A stretch of 64,000 nucleotides of DNA, taken from positions 2,234,987 through 2,298,986 of the forward strand of contig JAQFVV010006271.1 of NCBI GenBank assembly GCA_028023455.1, in the 5' to 3' direction. The stretch is from Epiperipatus broadwayi. Taxonomy: Eukaryota; Onychophora; Udeonychophora; Euonychophora; Peripatidae. A model generated the notes under the pieces. That model was not told where the DNA came from, did no database searches, and saw nothing but the letters and a program-made list of their open reading frames with translations. The translations under genes were made by a program, and so were the position numbers. Positions 36,255 through 50,450 of the stretch are shown piece by piece. Position 1 is the first letter of the stretch, and each line of letters begins with the position of its first letter.

Positions 36255-38852
36255 ATGATGGAAAGTGATAATATAACCGATAAAACTAAAAATAAAGTAA
36301 GCCCCGATCTCAGCATTCAACCCAACAATGCGGTCATCGGCCGTAAATTGTATAGCCTTAGATCTAATCTAAATGCATCTAAACCACCCGTTACAACAAA
36401 TAAAAACCCACAAATGAGTAAATCAAAAGAAAATTCCATTGCAAATATCAATAAAAGTTTAGAAAATATTCAACTTACCCCTAATACAAACAATAGAATA
36501 AATATCTCGTCAAGCGAAACTATTGATACAAGCGAAAACCAATCATTACCTCTCCGAAGCCTTTACTCAACCACAGAAGATTATAATGAGCAATTTCCTT
36601 TGCCCAACAATTCAATTAAAACTATATCTGGAAATAAACAAAATTACCAACAAAATGATACCGACGAAATTTTTAAAGTAAAACATTTTCCACCAGAGGT
36701 CGACAAAACCAGTACTGTGTCAGTACCGTTTGTCAACAGTAAATTTAAAAATAAAAAAGAAGAAATAAATTATAAAACTGATAAATTTCATTCTAAAACA
36801 ATCAAAGATTTTAGCTCAGAATAATCCATTGCTACATCAGCTAACGTGCAAGCTAAACCAATTACCTCAATATCAATATTGGAAAATCCCACTACGTACG
36901 CAAATATCGTAAGGTCAAAAAATTCTGAGAGCATCTCTGAAAATATTAAGGCCGATAATCTCAACGAATTATATTTGAATCTCACAGAATTAGACATAGA
37001 AAAAGAATCAAACACGCAGGAAAATGTCTCTTTTAATATAAACAATATTAACGATGATATGTTCCTAGAAATAAACAATGAGTTCAACAAAATGATACCC
37101 AACTCTCTATATAAATCGTTTGCAAACTATTACAGCGATAAGTCTTTAATCTTAGCCATAACAAATCATCAATGTGCTTTATATAAATTCCCTGTAGAAC
37201 AACTCTACAGTCTAATCAATCAAAAGCAATTAGGCAGAGGCATTCACATGATCCTTAATCATCCCAATGACCGCTATGTGATCGTAGAGTTTAAAACGTG
37301 GGCAGACCGAATGAATTTTAAAAATAACTACAAATCTTTAGGAAATTATATACTATGCTCCATAGATATGAACCGTCCAGTTACACTATCTGGCAGAATT
37401 CAAAACTGCCTTGCCCACTTAAATGAACAAGAAATACAAGACATCCTTATTAATTATGGTTCAGTTAGCAAATTTAAACACCTATTAAATCCTCACTTCA
37501 AAGATCAAATCCTGTCCAATACAGTTACCTTCACACTTACATTAAAGAAAAACATTATACCCACTGACATACCCACTATTATTACAGCAAGAGGCTCTCC
37601 TATGGTTTTGACATTCAGAGGAGTACAACCACAATGTTTCTTCTGCCTTCAAAGAACACACCTCATTAAAGACTGTGCAGCAAGAATATGCACACACTGT
37701 GGTATTAAAATGAATAAATTTCACAAATGTCCTGGTAGACCTATTAACAAGTCCTTAAATAGACAATCATCACATAGGACTAATTCAAACAGAAACCTCA
37801 CAAACCCAGATATTCAGATTCAAATAAATTCTCCAACAAAACCTTCCACATCCAAAACTATATTTCAAAATGAAAATATTCAAGAAAGAACAAACGTCAA
37901 CCTTTACACTAATAGTAGTAAATCAGAGAACCAAACAACAACAAATACTGCTCCTAAACCAATCACGCAAACTAATAATACTCAAGATCAAACATTCGAA
38001 ACAACTTATACTAATCCCCAAGAAATAATATTAGGTCAAACTCTTTCTACAAAAGAAGATAATATGACCAAACCATCTAAAGAGAACAAGATAAACCCAG
38101 GCGATGAAGAAAATACACTCAAAAAATGTCAAAACAATTCTTCCAATATAACTCCTAACCAGCTTAAAACAACTGATAACAACCCTAAACAGAGTGAACC
38201 ACAAACTAACTGCAATTCTTCAACTCCTGCAAGAATTAACCTACCAGACGAAAAGATCCATCAAACACCCAACCCGAAAGTCAGCATGATCGAAGATTCA
38301 CAACTGTAACAGCAAACAGAGAATGTCTCAAGTCTAAAATTCGAACAAAAATCTTATGACAATAAAATAACACTACTATCAAAAGAACAGGAAAAGGAAA
38401 ACAACACTAATCAACTTCAAAATCCTCAAAAAATTGACACAACAAATACCCAAAATACAATTAAGAAAATTAAAAGAAAATCAATTTGCTCAGATAAATC
38501 AAGCTCTGATGATGACAGCTCCCACCCGGTACTTTACTCACCACCCCCCTCTAACAAACAAATCTCCGATAAATCCAACTCAAAGCTTCACAAATCCATA
38601 GAAAAAAAGAGGAAAACCATGGATCTTACAACCTTAGATACTATTGATTCTCCCGATGAATCTCAGACAGATTACTCTACTCCATCAGACACCGAAGACT
38701 TCCTGGATGCGATTCCTCAACCAACAAATATATCACCAAGCCATCTACAAGTTCAATCACAAGTCTCTGACTGCCTAACAACATCAGACCTCATTAATAT
38801 AGAGATGTCCCACATTCACTTGGATCATTTTGCTGAGGACGGTTTGGATTAA
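36255..38852 (+). pseudogene. L1/Tx1 LINE ORF1 with two in-frame TAA codons
   Basis: A single frame runs 866 codons from ATG 36255, interrupted only by TAA at 36822-36824 and 38307-38309. The N-terminal third is polar, Asn/Ser/Thr-rich and probably disordered. The middle carries a folded, RRM-like region ending in VLTFRGVQPQ. Two zinc knuckles follow: CFFCLQRTHLIKDC (C-x2-C-x4-H-x4-C) and CTHCGIKMNKFHKC. The C-terminal third is again low-complexity. The protein would coat element RNA. The absence of any frameshift in 2.6 kb suggests young decay, with both stops possible by single C-to-T changes. Confidence 0.85.
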
Positions 38853-38858
38853 TCTATC

Positions 38859-41800
38859 ATGTTCTGCAAAATAGCTGGCATAAACATTCGCGGCATCAAC
38901 TCAATCGATAGAGTTCTTGCTATTAAAAACTGGCTCTCACTCTGCTCCCCACATATACTTCTTATGGGCGAAACCAAACATCACTATAAGACTGACCATA
39001 AAATAATATCTCTTCTCTCCTCTCTCGGATTTACTAGATTTTCCATCGGCCATTCAGCTTCAGGTGGAGTCGGTATTCTTCTTAGCAAATCAGCACCACC
39101 AAAAAGTTTCAACATTCTATTCCTAGATGCCAATATTATTATTATAGAAATAGATTATTGGGGTTATCCGATCATCATAGCTTATATTTATACAGCCAAA
39201 GACACCTCTCAATATCTAAAAATAGTTCATATCCTAAATGCCATCAACGCTAGCAGAGCCTCCCCTACCATTCTTCTCGGAGACTTTAACACCACCTACA
39301 ATGACTTCAACAAGAGATTTTTGCATCTAATAAATCGCAGATTAATGTGTGGAGAGGGCTTCTTCCCACCCGAAGCCTACTCTTTCTATACTAAAACTAA
39401 AAGTCCCTAATTGATCTGGTTTACTACACCCCAGACCTCCATTTCAACCTTGATGCAGCCTTAACCCCTGTTGCTTTCTCCGATCATATGGCTCTGATCT
39501 TACAACTCACGCCTATCTCAATCCCTACACCTATAGATGGACCTGGAAAACCATGCGCATGATCACCCAATCAAACATGACCGAGCGATAGTGTCTGAGT
39601 CATACATCTATTTCCAGAAAATAAACATCCTTTCCCTCCCTGCTGAGGAGGGCTGGTTTTCCCTTCATCGGAATTCTTCAGTCCATATTAAATCACCACA
39701 CCAGGAAAATCAAAGGACCAAATGGTCTTCTAAATGACCTAACAGACATTAATATACAACTTCAAGCATCACAGCAAAATTTCACAAATACAGAAAAAAT
39801 TATCTTCCTTAAAAACCTCTACAAAATCAAGCAAAAATCCCTTGCAGAATATATTTCCATCAGAAGAGCCAAATGCTTCTTAGCACAACAACACTGCTGG
39901 ACGAGAGACTACCTCAGATGGGCACTGGGTTACAATAAAAACAAATCACTCCCACATCCATTTATACTAATGGTACCAATCTCATTGGCTATCCAATGAT
40001 ACAGCACATCAGCAAACAATTCTGCCAATTAATGCAAAAAGATGGAGCCCCTCCAGTAAACAGCTGGTTGGATGCTGGAGACCCCAGCGAACATGGCATC
40101 ACAGAAATCCAAATTAAAAAGAAGATATCATCACTCCCTGACAGCATTCATCCTGGCCTTCACGGCATCCCAAATTTCCTTCTCAAACACCTCAGTCAAT
40201 TCACTGTTCCAATTATTAAAAAAATGATAGATCACCTAGCTTCTGGCTACAGAAACATAGCAGATCTTTACCCTGTGGCACTTGTGCCTTTTATTAAAAA
40301 AGCAAAACCACTAAATGACATTAACAGTATCCGACCAATATCCATGACCCCACTGCTTATCAAGATTATAGAATCAGTCATTAAGGACCAAATCCAACCT
40401 CAAATTCTTAGCAATATCTCGCCAAACCAATACGGAAAAAAGGGATCATCAACCTCGCATGCTATGTCCAATATAACTGCACTGTTCAATCATATCAGAG
40501 TACATCGTAAATCCAAACCTATTGCCGTCCAACTGGATGTTGCAGCAGCATTCGATTCAGTACAGATCAACACCCTTCTGGATATTCTGATGGAATACGA
40601 CATTCCAGCTGCAATTGTTCAGATTATCAGCAATCTGCTCAACAACAGAGAGATTTTTCTCTCTCTTGATGGCAAGATCACTCCAGGTTTCAACCATACA
40701 AGTTGATCCCTCAAGGATCTCCGCTCAGTGCCCTTTTCTTCACAGCATACATCAACCCTCTTCTGGTGGATATAGAAAAAAACCTCCCTGGAATATTCCT
40801 TCCTTCTCTCAATAAAGATTTCAATGTATTCGCATACATAGATGACATCATGGTTGTGCTTCCCACCATTAAATACCTTCCCCATCTCATGAACATCTTA
40901 AACAGAAATACAGTGAAACTTGGCCTACAAATAAATTTTAACAAATCTTCCATCTGGAAGATAATGTCTGGTAAACAAATCAACTCTTCCTTTTCTGCTA
41001 AACCACAAAGATACCTTGGCTTCCCAATCTTCAAACCTCCAACTGCAATGGCAAGAATGATTCAAGATGCAATCCTCCAATCAACTGAAGCCATCACCAC
41101 TTCACTCTCTAGAGTATACCTTTCATTATATGGAAAGGTTAGCCTCCTCAACATGATCATAATGCCAAAAATCTCATATTATCTTCCATTCATTAAAATC
41201 ACTAAACAGTTTCAAAATAAAATTAACCGATTATGCACCAAACTTCTCTGGAGAGGAAGGACTGTTGCCATTAGCTTGCGAGGTATCCAACGACCACGCA
41301 GGTTCAATGGACTGTCATTCCACTCAATACAGGCAATCATTTTACAAAAAACTCACAATATTCTACATAATCTGATCCTCTCCTATGGATACTCCAACAT
41401 TATGAAAAAATTACACCAACTGATCGTCCCCGCGCCTTTTCCAGTTCATGGATATCATTGCTAATAGATCATCTACAACTTTATAACCCGACGATGTCCT
41501 CTAACCTTAACCAAAAAATCACTTTGTGGGAAGCATACAATCTAATCAACTATAATCAACAACCCATTAAAACCAGCCTAAAAATAACCAACCAAAGACT
41601 CATTACACACTTCAAAAGATGGAGCCTTGAACCCAAATTCCTGGACTTCATCATTAAAATTAATCTTGATGCGCTTCCCACAAATTGGTTTCTTTATCAC
41701 CGAAGAGGTTTTACTAGCATTGACCCTATATGTGGTTTATGTGCTCGTGAAGATGAAACCACAGACCATATTATACACCGCTGTCCAAGACTTAAAATAC

Positions 41801-42060
41801 TGAAAGATATAATCATAATCAATTCTTACATAAGATCTGAAATGATTTTCTCACTTGAAAATGCCATTAATAGTGGAACTTTTTCAATAATAAGGCTCTC
41901 TATCTTTGTCCTTTATTCCATATGGATAGTGAGATGCAAAACTCTCATGGAATTACCTCCACCACAAATCATACCATTGTTTTACCAGACTCTCAAAAAA
42001 TCAAGAAACGTGATCAGCTCCTTGCCTCCAGTAAAGTCTTTGACGACACCTGGTCTCTAA
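38859..42060 (+). pseudogene. L1/Tx1 LINE ORF2: endonuclease, RT, C-terminal finger
   Basis: Endonuclease (38859-39410): GINIRGI, LMGETKHH (catalytic Glu), GGVGILLS and LLGDFNTTYND. After a frame change near 39405 come LIDLVYYTPDL and FSDHMALIL (SDH motif). RT (39996-41464): SIRPISMTPLLIKIIES, NQYGKKGSSTS, QLDVAAAFDSVQ, then after a frame change near 40700 PQGSPLSALFF, FAYIDDIMVVL (catalytic Asp pair) and LGLQINFNKSS. A further frame change near 41460 leads to CGLCAREDETTDHIIHRCP. All key residues I looked for survive. At least three indels and one TAG near 39588 break it. Confidence 0.85.
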
Positions 42061-42146
42061 CCGCTCTATCCTTTTCCTGATTGTCAACTCCCACCTACCC
42101 AGAATTCTAGAATAGACAATATTAAAAAGAAAATAGTCGTGTTATT

Positions 42147-42171
42147 AAAAAAAAAAAAAAAAAAAAAAAAA
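42147..42171 (+). repeat. LINE poly-A tail (25 A)
   Basis: An uninterrupted run of 25 A follows gtcgtgttatt, about 87 bases after the ORF2 stop. This is the expected 3' end of an L1-superfamily insertion. Confidence 0.85.
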
Positions 42172-45154
42172 GCTAATAACATTCATCAAGTTCTCAGTTT
42201 CTCATATTCTACACAAACCCTTCATTATACCTAACCACATAAGTGTATAACAACTACTAACTAACATATTCTAGCCATATGTTAATCAGAACTTTTTATA
42301 ATATTATTGTACAATTTATTCATTAATTTATCCATTATCAAAATGTAATCACTATTTATTACTAATAAAATTTTTGTTGAAATGAAAAATATTATTTCAA
42401 TTATAATTACAATATTGTTTTTAATTAACGGATATTATATATATATATATATATATTATAACTCAACTACTTTGTATTCATTTTTTCAGAATTTTACTAT
42501 TTTTGTGTAGCCAATTATTTATTTCAGATTTCCCATTTTTTATATTTAGTATTTACAACATATTCTCTAAAAATTTATTACAAATTTAATTCTAACACAT
42601 ATAAATAGATTTTTGTCCATTAACTTTACCAGTATTCTTTATCGTCTTTTTAATATATGACAATTTAATACTGCTTTTTCCGGCTTACTTTAAAAAAGAT
42701 CTACATTCTTTTCATTGTCTCATTTATTGTTAACAAATCACCATATAGTGCTTATTCATCGTTAAAAAGTTTATTAAATTTTATAAGGCATTAATCTAAA
42801 ACAAAACATGGCACTTCCCTGAAAGATAAAACAGATACATCAATATTTTTCCAATTATTCTCTACATCTCTTCTTTGTTATATAAAAAACTTATCACATC
42901 TTTCATTTCATTCTACTGTTTGTTTTTCTGTTGGCTTTAATTTTTGACTGAACAGCAAATAATAATATTATATGGGATTCATTGCTAACATACAATTTGC
43001 TAGATGGCTTTGTAAAAACTAATAATTAATACTGATAAATATGTTGAATCAGAATTAGAAAATCACTTGTGACGATATGTATATATATATATTAACGGTC
43101 ACTGAAACAGCCTTCAACGTATCTGTCATACGAGGGCGCCATCTAGACAATTGAACCTAGAAAAATTTATATAGTAAGCAGATATGTAAGTTAAGATTCA
43201 AAATTTTTTTTATATATATATTATTCTGACCATTTGCCCAATGTCACTATCTCATAGAGTAGCAGAGATTTAAACATTTTTTATAAGTTTTAATAAATTT
43301 ATATTCTCAAAATATATTAATATTTAAAACAATAAAATAAAAGAAACCACTGCCAGTAATTAACACACAAATAGATTTTTATTAACGCACATTTAAAATT
43401 GAGGAATAAATTTATTTTTAGATTTTAACATTAATAATTTTTTAAAATTTAAATTCAAATTACTATTTAAATAGACTGCACAGATGGATATTTAAATTAT
43501 ATTTTACTTTAGTATGTCAAGCATAGATAGTCTACATAAATTTTTTCCACTTAAAAACTTATCAAAACATTCATTCAATCTCAGACTAAAAGTTCATAGC
43601 CAACCCAATGCCTGCTTCCAGATATATAGTCGCAATCAATGCAATATGAAGATGCTAGCATAAAACCATGCCAACAGGAATGTGCATCTGACAGCATGAT
43701 ATTATTTGAAGGAAATGATCTGTATCTAGAACAGGAATGTGCATCTGTCTAAGGAATCATGTATATAATTTTTTTAAAGAGTGCTACGCATGGGGGAGAG
43801 TGGTCTTCTGCCGACTTATAATCCCTCCAGAGCTAGAAGGGGTCAATGGTGCAGGAAATACGTCTGCAACCATTGCAATGATATGACTGCCTCTTTGGGG
43901 TCATGCATTCAGTTGGGCACATTGCCCTGTATGCTAAACATGCTTCACATTACATTAATATAAACACCCATATATCCCTCCACAAGCATTGCCCTAACCA
44001 CGAAACAAATAGCCTGAAATTAAAATCCCTTAAACTAAACATAAACGAATTTAAACATAGTTATTAATCTTTATCCATGCAGCTATCTACACCCAACTTA
44101 AATCAAAATACATTTTAATTAAAACATAACACACACACCAAAAAAAAAATGAAATGGAAATGATTGCTTAAACATCTACATAAAAAATATCAATAATTGA
44201 ATTTGCATTCTTTAAGTCAGATAAGAGTTCTTATTTTCAGCTATTAATTACTTGCAATTTTAGGAAAGTTCTTATTAGATAGACACAATAGTTCATACTT
44301 TATGGATTTAGCAGATTTAGAAGTCCATCTTCGTGATCACTTTAGTAGATTTTGTCCTTCTTTGAAATGAAACTGTGACTTGCCATGCATTTGGTCAGGA
44401 ACTTTCATCAATAGGCCTCAGCTGGTTGTCCGGAAAATTAAATTTATTGCAGACTTCCACATCGTGAAAATCTGCAATATAGCTAGTTATAACGACATAT
44501 TCATAGTCAGCTCTCAGATAACAATTATAACAATCATTTGGCTTTTATATTTTTCTTAACCTCTTATCATCAAATCTTGGGATTCAATGAGCCAGACGTC
44601 ACTAATCCTTTCGTGTTTCAGTTATGGTCCATGCTGTCATTTTCGTGCTTGCATTGGTCATTTAATTTCTTTGTATTTTCTTATCTGACCATTTAATTTA
44701 TTTTAAATGCCTCAAGGTCCAGCTTGCTTTCAAACAATCATTTAATTAATAAGACAATCATTTCCATTTTTTAAGATGATAGAAATCAACATTATTTCTA
44801 TTTTTAAAATATCAATCTTTATATTTTTAGTTTTTTTTTTTACAACAAAAAACACTTTTAAATACTTTTTCTTAAAATAGTTTAAGTTTTCCATCTGCGT
44901 GACAATATATATATATATATTAAACAACTTTTACTTTACAGTTTTTAAGTTTTTCTCTTTTTAATAAATCAATTTTATTTACGATCTTTTTATTTTCATT
45001 TTAAAATGATGTAAGGAATATTATATTCCGTTACAATATATATATAATCTAAGATAAAGATGATTTGAATGCCTTCTCTTGTAGTAGGATTTATCATAAT
45101 AAAAAAAAAGCTTGTTTAGAGTTATAGCATGTTCTTAAGTTTATATATATATAT
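42172..45154. other. AT-rich intergenic DNA, no gene seen
   Basis: Several short (TA)n runs occur (about 42436, 43080, 44906 and 45038). A direct repeat of acaggaatgtgcatctg occurs at about 43675 and 43733. At about 45028 the word ttccgttacaatatatatat resembles the right end of element B, but no partner was found. Confidence 0.45.
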
Positions 45155-45685
45155 AGTAACAGAATAAAAAATATACGTGCTAAAATATGAAAGTGATAGA
45201 TGATAATGATAAATGAAATGATAGTCACGATAATTTATAATTAACTAAACAGGATATGCTCCGGTGGTTCATTATTTATAACCGAATAAAATTAAATGTG
45301 AAATGAATTTGCTATGTTAGCTGATATACGATTTATAAGTAAATAAGGATGACGCTAACAGATTAATAAGAACATATACATATCATGTTTATAGTTGGGT
45401 GTCTATTTGTAACTAATTAAATATAACATCATAGCCAGTTTGCAACTATCATAAACATTAATTTAGTTATGCTAATAATGAGATAAATAAATGATCTCAT
45501 TTCTCAACACATTAAAATAAAATGAAAATTAATCACTCTCATCATTTAAGATTTAACTTATTTCGATATTGGGAAAGATTTTAACTAACAAAATATATTA
45601 GCCATTGTCATAAGATAAACAAGTACTAGCCATAGCAACTGAATAAGATTACTGTGAAATCCATGGAGTGCATTACGCTTATCTC

Positions 45686-45732
<47 letters not shown>

Positions 45733-46239
45733 CCATTCATGTTCACACGCACACACTGGCGTTATTTATCACAACTTATAAAAAAATTATCAAAGAAAGT
45801 TAATATGTTGAAAAGAGACTTAATCACTTTTATTCAGTTACCTAAGTACATATGTTTACCACGAGCAACACTAGATTGTTTTAAATCTAGATAAATATTA
45901 TCTGTTCATAATGTACTGAGTTCAAATTCATTCGGTACATTTTTTACTACACATGATACTTGGATGACTAATGAACAAAAAAATGACATTCTTATATTTT
46001 ATCCATGTCAATAAAATTATAAGATCCCATATCACAAAATTTATATATCCAATACTTTTATAGACATTACTAGCTCAGTTTATATATATTGATGAACAGA
46101 TGCAAAAAAATACTCTCATTAATGGCTTCCAAACAAACATTGTGAAGACCATTACTTAAATGGATGGCCATGAAACTAGTTACTTAACTTAATTATTTAT
46201 CATAATATAAAGATGATGATGATGATGATACCATCCGTA

Positions 46240-46760
46240 GCTTAATAATGAACTCATAACAACAAATTTATCTTTGTAACCTTATAGGCACTTCTTAAAA
46301 TCATCCTTTGTTAAACTGGGATTTAAATATAACAATCACTAGCATTTATATACATTTATGGTTATTTACTCAAAATACTTTTATAGTTAAAACTAAGATT
46401 CAACAATACCAGTGATGATGAATGATCATCACAAATCTCACCACATGATATTCAATTTTTTATAAACCCCTATTTACTAAACCTATTCATTATTTTTTTA
46501 AGATTGGCTTTAATGATTATTATTTAATCAATGATGATGGTGATCATAACTTTTAAGTACAACATAATTTTAGCTTTTTTATTATTAACCTCTAATTATT
46601 ACAAAATTTTGGTTATATGTCAAGCACATTCCTTAAACATCCTTAAATGTAAATCAATATTCTATGCTTGCTTAACATTTGCAAGGGATGATGATCAATT
46701 AAAACAACAGAATCAAGACAAGAAAAAATACAACAATATTTTTAATAATAACTCATAAAA
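46240..46760. repeat. Degenerate ~110-bp tandem repeats in region C copy 1
   Basis: Three to four worn units show the order gatgatga..atcata, tcacaac-like word, tagctttt.ata, cctatttact, then cattattat. The same array is clearer and longer in copy 2 at 51340-51960. Confidence 0.55.
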
Positions 46761-49379
46761 CAAATATGATATAATTATATTTATTAACACTCTTTTTTTA
46801 TAAACTAAATTAATAAATGTACAATTGACTTTATTAAATATATATAATTAAACAAAAGATCTTATTACTATATGCGTAACCAACTAACTTTATATATCTG
46901 CTTTTTCTTTGTTACTACATATTTTTGAAATAAGTTAGCTCAAAATGACATTAGAAAAAAAATACTTCATTGAATACTTACTTAAGACTTTCCTTACTTA
47001 TTACATATCACAAAAGTAAATTTCACCTATGTAATGTGTATGTTTTTCACTTTCATTCATATGTTAAGCCCTGCTCTTCAATTTGCTATATTTAAATTAA
47101 CTATGCATAACCTATTCTTGATGGGTTTGTATAAGCAATCACACATGCACACACTCTGTGATATGTCAACATATATATTTAAAATGTGTACTTCTATATT
47201 ATGGTTTATTACATAAATCACATATATATATATAAAGAAATATTATTGTAACTTTGAGTAACAAAATAAATAACAATAAAAAAAACATTATCAAGCATAT
47301 ATTGATAGGTTGAACAATAATAATAAAAAAACATTTTAGTATTACAATATATAATAATAAAAAGAAAATCAAAATTAAAAAAAACTATGAATTTAAAATG
47401 TATGTGTGTAATATGATGTATTCTTGAGAATAATACAATCAATGAACAAACTCTTAATGTTTTTGTATCAAAAGAAAAAAAATAAAATGCTTGACTTTAG
47501 AAATTAAAGTTTACTTTTAATAAGTAGGAATAAAAGATTTGTTAATTAAAGTTCAAAGTTACCTGATCATTTTTACTTTTTATGAATGTTGCAGGTTTGA
47601 ATTTTCAGACCACTTGCCTAACTTATAGCTTCAACTGGTTGGTTTGACTGGTTTCTATCATTTAAAATGAGTTGTTGCAGATACTTTGAGATAAATATGA
47701 ACTGGTTGATTTGCATGCTTCTACCATTTTAAAAAGAGTTATTGCAGATGCTTTGGATAAATGTGAGGAAAACTTTAAAAAAGTTGATTTATAGCTTAAT
47801 CAAACTTGGTTATCTGGTTTTTATAAATTTCTTTTTTTCTTTTCTTTCCTCTTCTCCCTCCATTCAAAGGTAATGATCCTATAATAGGCCAGGAGACAGA
47901 AAAGAAGCCTCTCAGATAGCTTATGTGATTGGCTTTAAACTCGATCATTCTTTTGGTTACTATTGACTGGTATATGGGTCCATAGATAGATCAGTGAGCT
48001 AACCCACAGATGACAGCTTTCAAGAAACAAGAATTGCGAATTAGCACAGCATCCTTATAATTTCACAAACAGCCAAAATACATATAAGCACCATTATATG
48101 TTATATTAACATCTTCTTTCAAAGGATTCAATTTAAATTCCTCCCTTTTCTTTAAACTAATTTTGCTGTAGATTATTTATATATGCACACATCTTCTTCT
48201 ATGTTGAATTTAAAACAAGTCTCATATTTTCTTCTGTAAATTTTTTTTTAAAGAGAGAAACAAAAAAAAATCAACAGCCCATACCAAGCTTAAAAAAAAA
48301 AGAAAACCGCTCATCTTTTCCTTTAGTTTAAAACAACTGTATATTCCTGATATTGTTAAATGAATGCCTTCAAAAAAACTGCATATTGCTAAGGATTTTT
48401 TTAAAAAAATTGTTAATTGATTCTCTGCTATCAAACTACATATTGTTAAGCGGTCCTGCTTCTTAAAATTATTAAACAGAATGCATCTCAAAAATTGTCC
48501 CCCTCTATATATTTCAATTTCTGATCAAAGCAAAAAATCTATCAAATCTAATTGTGATTTTAGAGATAGCAATTAAATCTCACCTAGACGGTTTTAAGTC
48601 ATTAACAAAAAAAACAAACAATTATTTATTCTGTCTAAGCATTTTCTCTTCTTTCTTAAGATAATCTAAGATACAGATAAAAAACTTCATTCTAAAGTCA
48701 ATAAAGACTTGTGTAAAATAATGTCTTATGTTTAAAACAGGTGGTCTCTTTTACACCTTTTACATGTGTGCCTCTTTTATCTACTAATCATTTTTAAACC
48801 TTTCTTATTTCTGTCAAGTCTGTCTGCTTTATTTAATAAAATATAGCTAAATAATTTATAATATATAATAATACAGCAAAGGTACATCCACTTTTTTTTA
48901 AATATATATGTTCTACAATAATAGCAACAAATTAAAAATCCTTCTCCTTTTTCTTTTCAAAAACTTAATTTTTTTATCTCAATACTGAACATATATATAC
49001 ATTTATATAATACAAAACTCCAATGTTTCAACTGTTTTTATCTCATACAGTCATTTTCAAGGATCTGCAACAACAATATTAAATACATATCAATAAATAA
49101 ACTTCAATTACATAAAAACTTCCTCTTACATTAACATAAACAGTAACAAACATATTAAACATATATAAATATATTTTACTTACATCTCTCTCTCTCATTG
49201 TTATATATTATTATTCTTTCTTTTACATTATTTAATTACAAATCTGTCTTAAAATCATCCTATAGAAATTTAAATATCAACTCTAATTTCCAAAAACCTC
49301 CCCCTTTTAAATTTTATCTAAAACCCATCTTAAAACTACATTCCTAAACTATATCTTTAAATGAATATAAAAGAAATAT

Positions 49380-49387
<8 letters not shown>

Positions 49388-49428
<41 letters not shown>

Positions 49429-49430
49429 TA
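49388..49430. repeat. (CT)n microsatellite
   Basis: About 20 CT units with one interruption (ctctttctct). Confidence 0.93.
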
Positions 49431-49715
49431 TACAAAAATATTTTTTAACAATTTACCTAAACCCATTAAGCATTTATTTTAATTATAATTTAACATATTA
49501 TTTAACAAAAATAATAGATCAATATATTAGATATTACTTCTTATTACATTTTCTTCTTTACAACTGATTATTAATTTATCATCTATAAAAAATTATATAT
49601 TAATAATAATAATACATGCACACATAAATCTCTATACAAAAGAAAATTTTTTAAATTAAAGGATATATATGTGTGTGGGAATGAAAACATATATGTATGT
49701 ACAATATATATATAT

Positions 49716-49742
49716 AAAAACACGGATGAACCCGCAAAATGT
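49716..49742. repeat. Penelope-like terminal fragment
   Basis: The word aacacggatgaacccgcaaa matches the 3' terminal sequence of the Penelope-like copies near 53280 and 54520. The fragment lies between two (TA)n tracts. Confidence 0.6.
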
Positions 49743-49864
49743 ATGTACAATATATATATAAACATATATATATCAGGGATGAAGAATCTATGTATTAAAC
49801 AGAATGAGTGCTTCTGTAGAAAAATTCACTAAAAGATTCAAAAGCTTTAATTAAAATTCAATTT

Positions 49865-50450
49865 AAAAAATTCACTTTTAATTTTTTTTTTACTAACAGT
49901 TGAATTGTTTTATATATAACAAAAGAATGAACTTGACTAACACATTCTAATGGAATTTTTTTTACTAATGGTTGAATTTATTTTATATATAATGGAAGAA
50001 TGAACTTGTCTAATTGCATTCTAACACATTTTTTTTTTACTAACAATTGGATTTGTTTTATGTATAACAAAAGAATGAAGTTGACTAATGCATTCTAATG
50101 CAATGTTTTTTACTATCAGTTGAATTAACTTTATATATAATAAAGGAATTAACTTGACTAATGCATTCTAACACATTTTTTTTATTAATAGTTGAATTCA
50201 TTATATATATAATGAAAGAATGATTTTGCCTAACACATTTTAATGCAATTTTTTTTACTAACACTTGAATAAGTTGACTAACATATTCTAATGAATTTTT
50301 TTTTACAAACAGTTGAATTCATTTATATATAAGGAAAGATTGAACTTGACTAACACATTCTAACACATTTTTTTTTTACTAACAGTTGAATTTGTTTTAT
50401 ATATAATGAAAAAATGAACTTGACTAATGCATTCTATTGCAATTTTTGTG
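49865..50450. repeat. Minisatellite, ~60-70-bp unit, about nine copies
   Basis: Units follow the pattern ttttttttactaacagttga, attgttttatatata, then aagaatgaacttgactaa and cacattctaatg. They vary in length and share a T run that varies from six to ten. The array fills most of the space between the two region C repeats. Confidence 0.85.

Larger units (their letters stand above)
36114..42171 (+). mobile_element. L1/Tx1-type LINE, near full length
   Basis: Order: 5' leader, ORF1 (36255-38852), 6-base gap, ORF2 (38859-42060), 3' leader and 25-A tail (42147-42171). ORF1 with two zinc knuckles, an endonuclease-first ORF2, a late-RT GKVSLLNMIIMPKISYYL motif and a C-terminal CxxC..HxxxC finger fit the L1 superfamily, Tx1-like branch. 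No clear target duplication was found. The codon composition is less AT-extreme than the flanks. It is broken but well preserved. Confidence 0.85.
45155..49703. repeat. Region C, long LTR-like direct repeat copy 1
   Basis: Begins aGTAACagaata after (AT)n and ends ..gtgtgggaatga..tgtACA before (AT)n. Copy 2 at 50461-55560 has TGTAACtaaaat and ..gtgtgggaatga..cctACA. Ordered homology includes gtttgcaactatcataaa, tatctcatttct, the tgatgatgat cluster, acttttaataagta, aataggcca and tatttattctgt.aa.gcatttt. The copies are clearly diverged. No coding frame is shared. They could be LTRs of an old element or a tandem segmental duplication. Confidence 0.65.

Noticed and set aside
43120-43150. TGGCGCCCTCGTATGACAG on the minus strand as a PBS
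   Set aside because: It is not preceded by a CA-ending LTR and has no partner repeat nearby.
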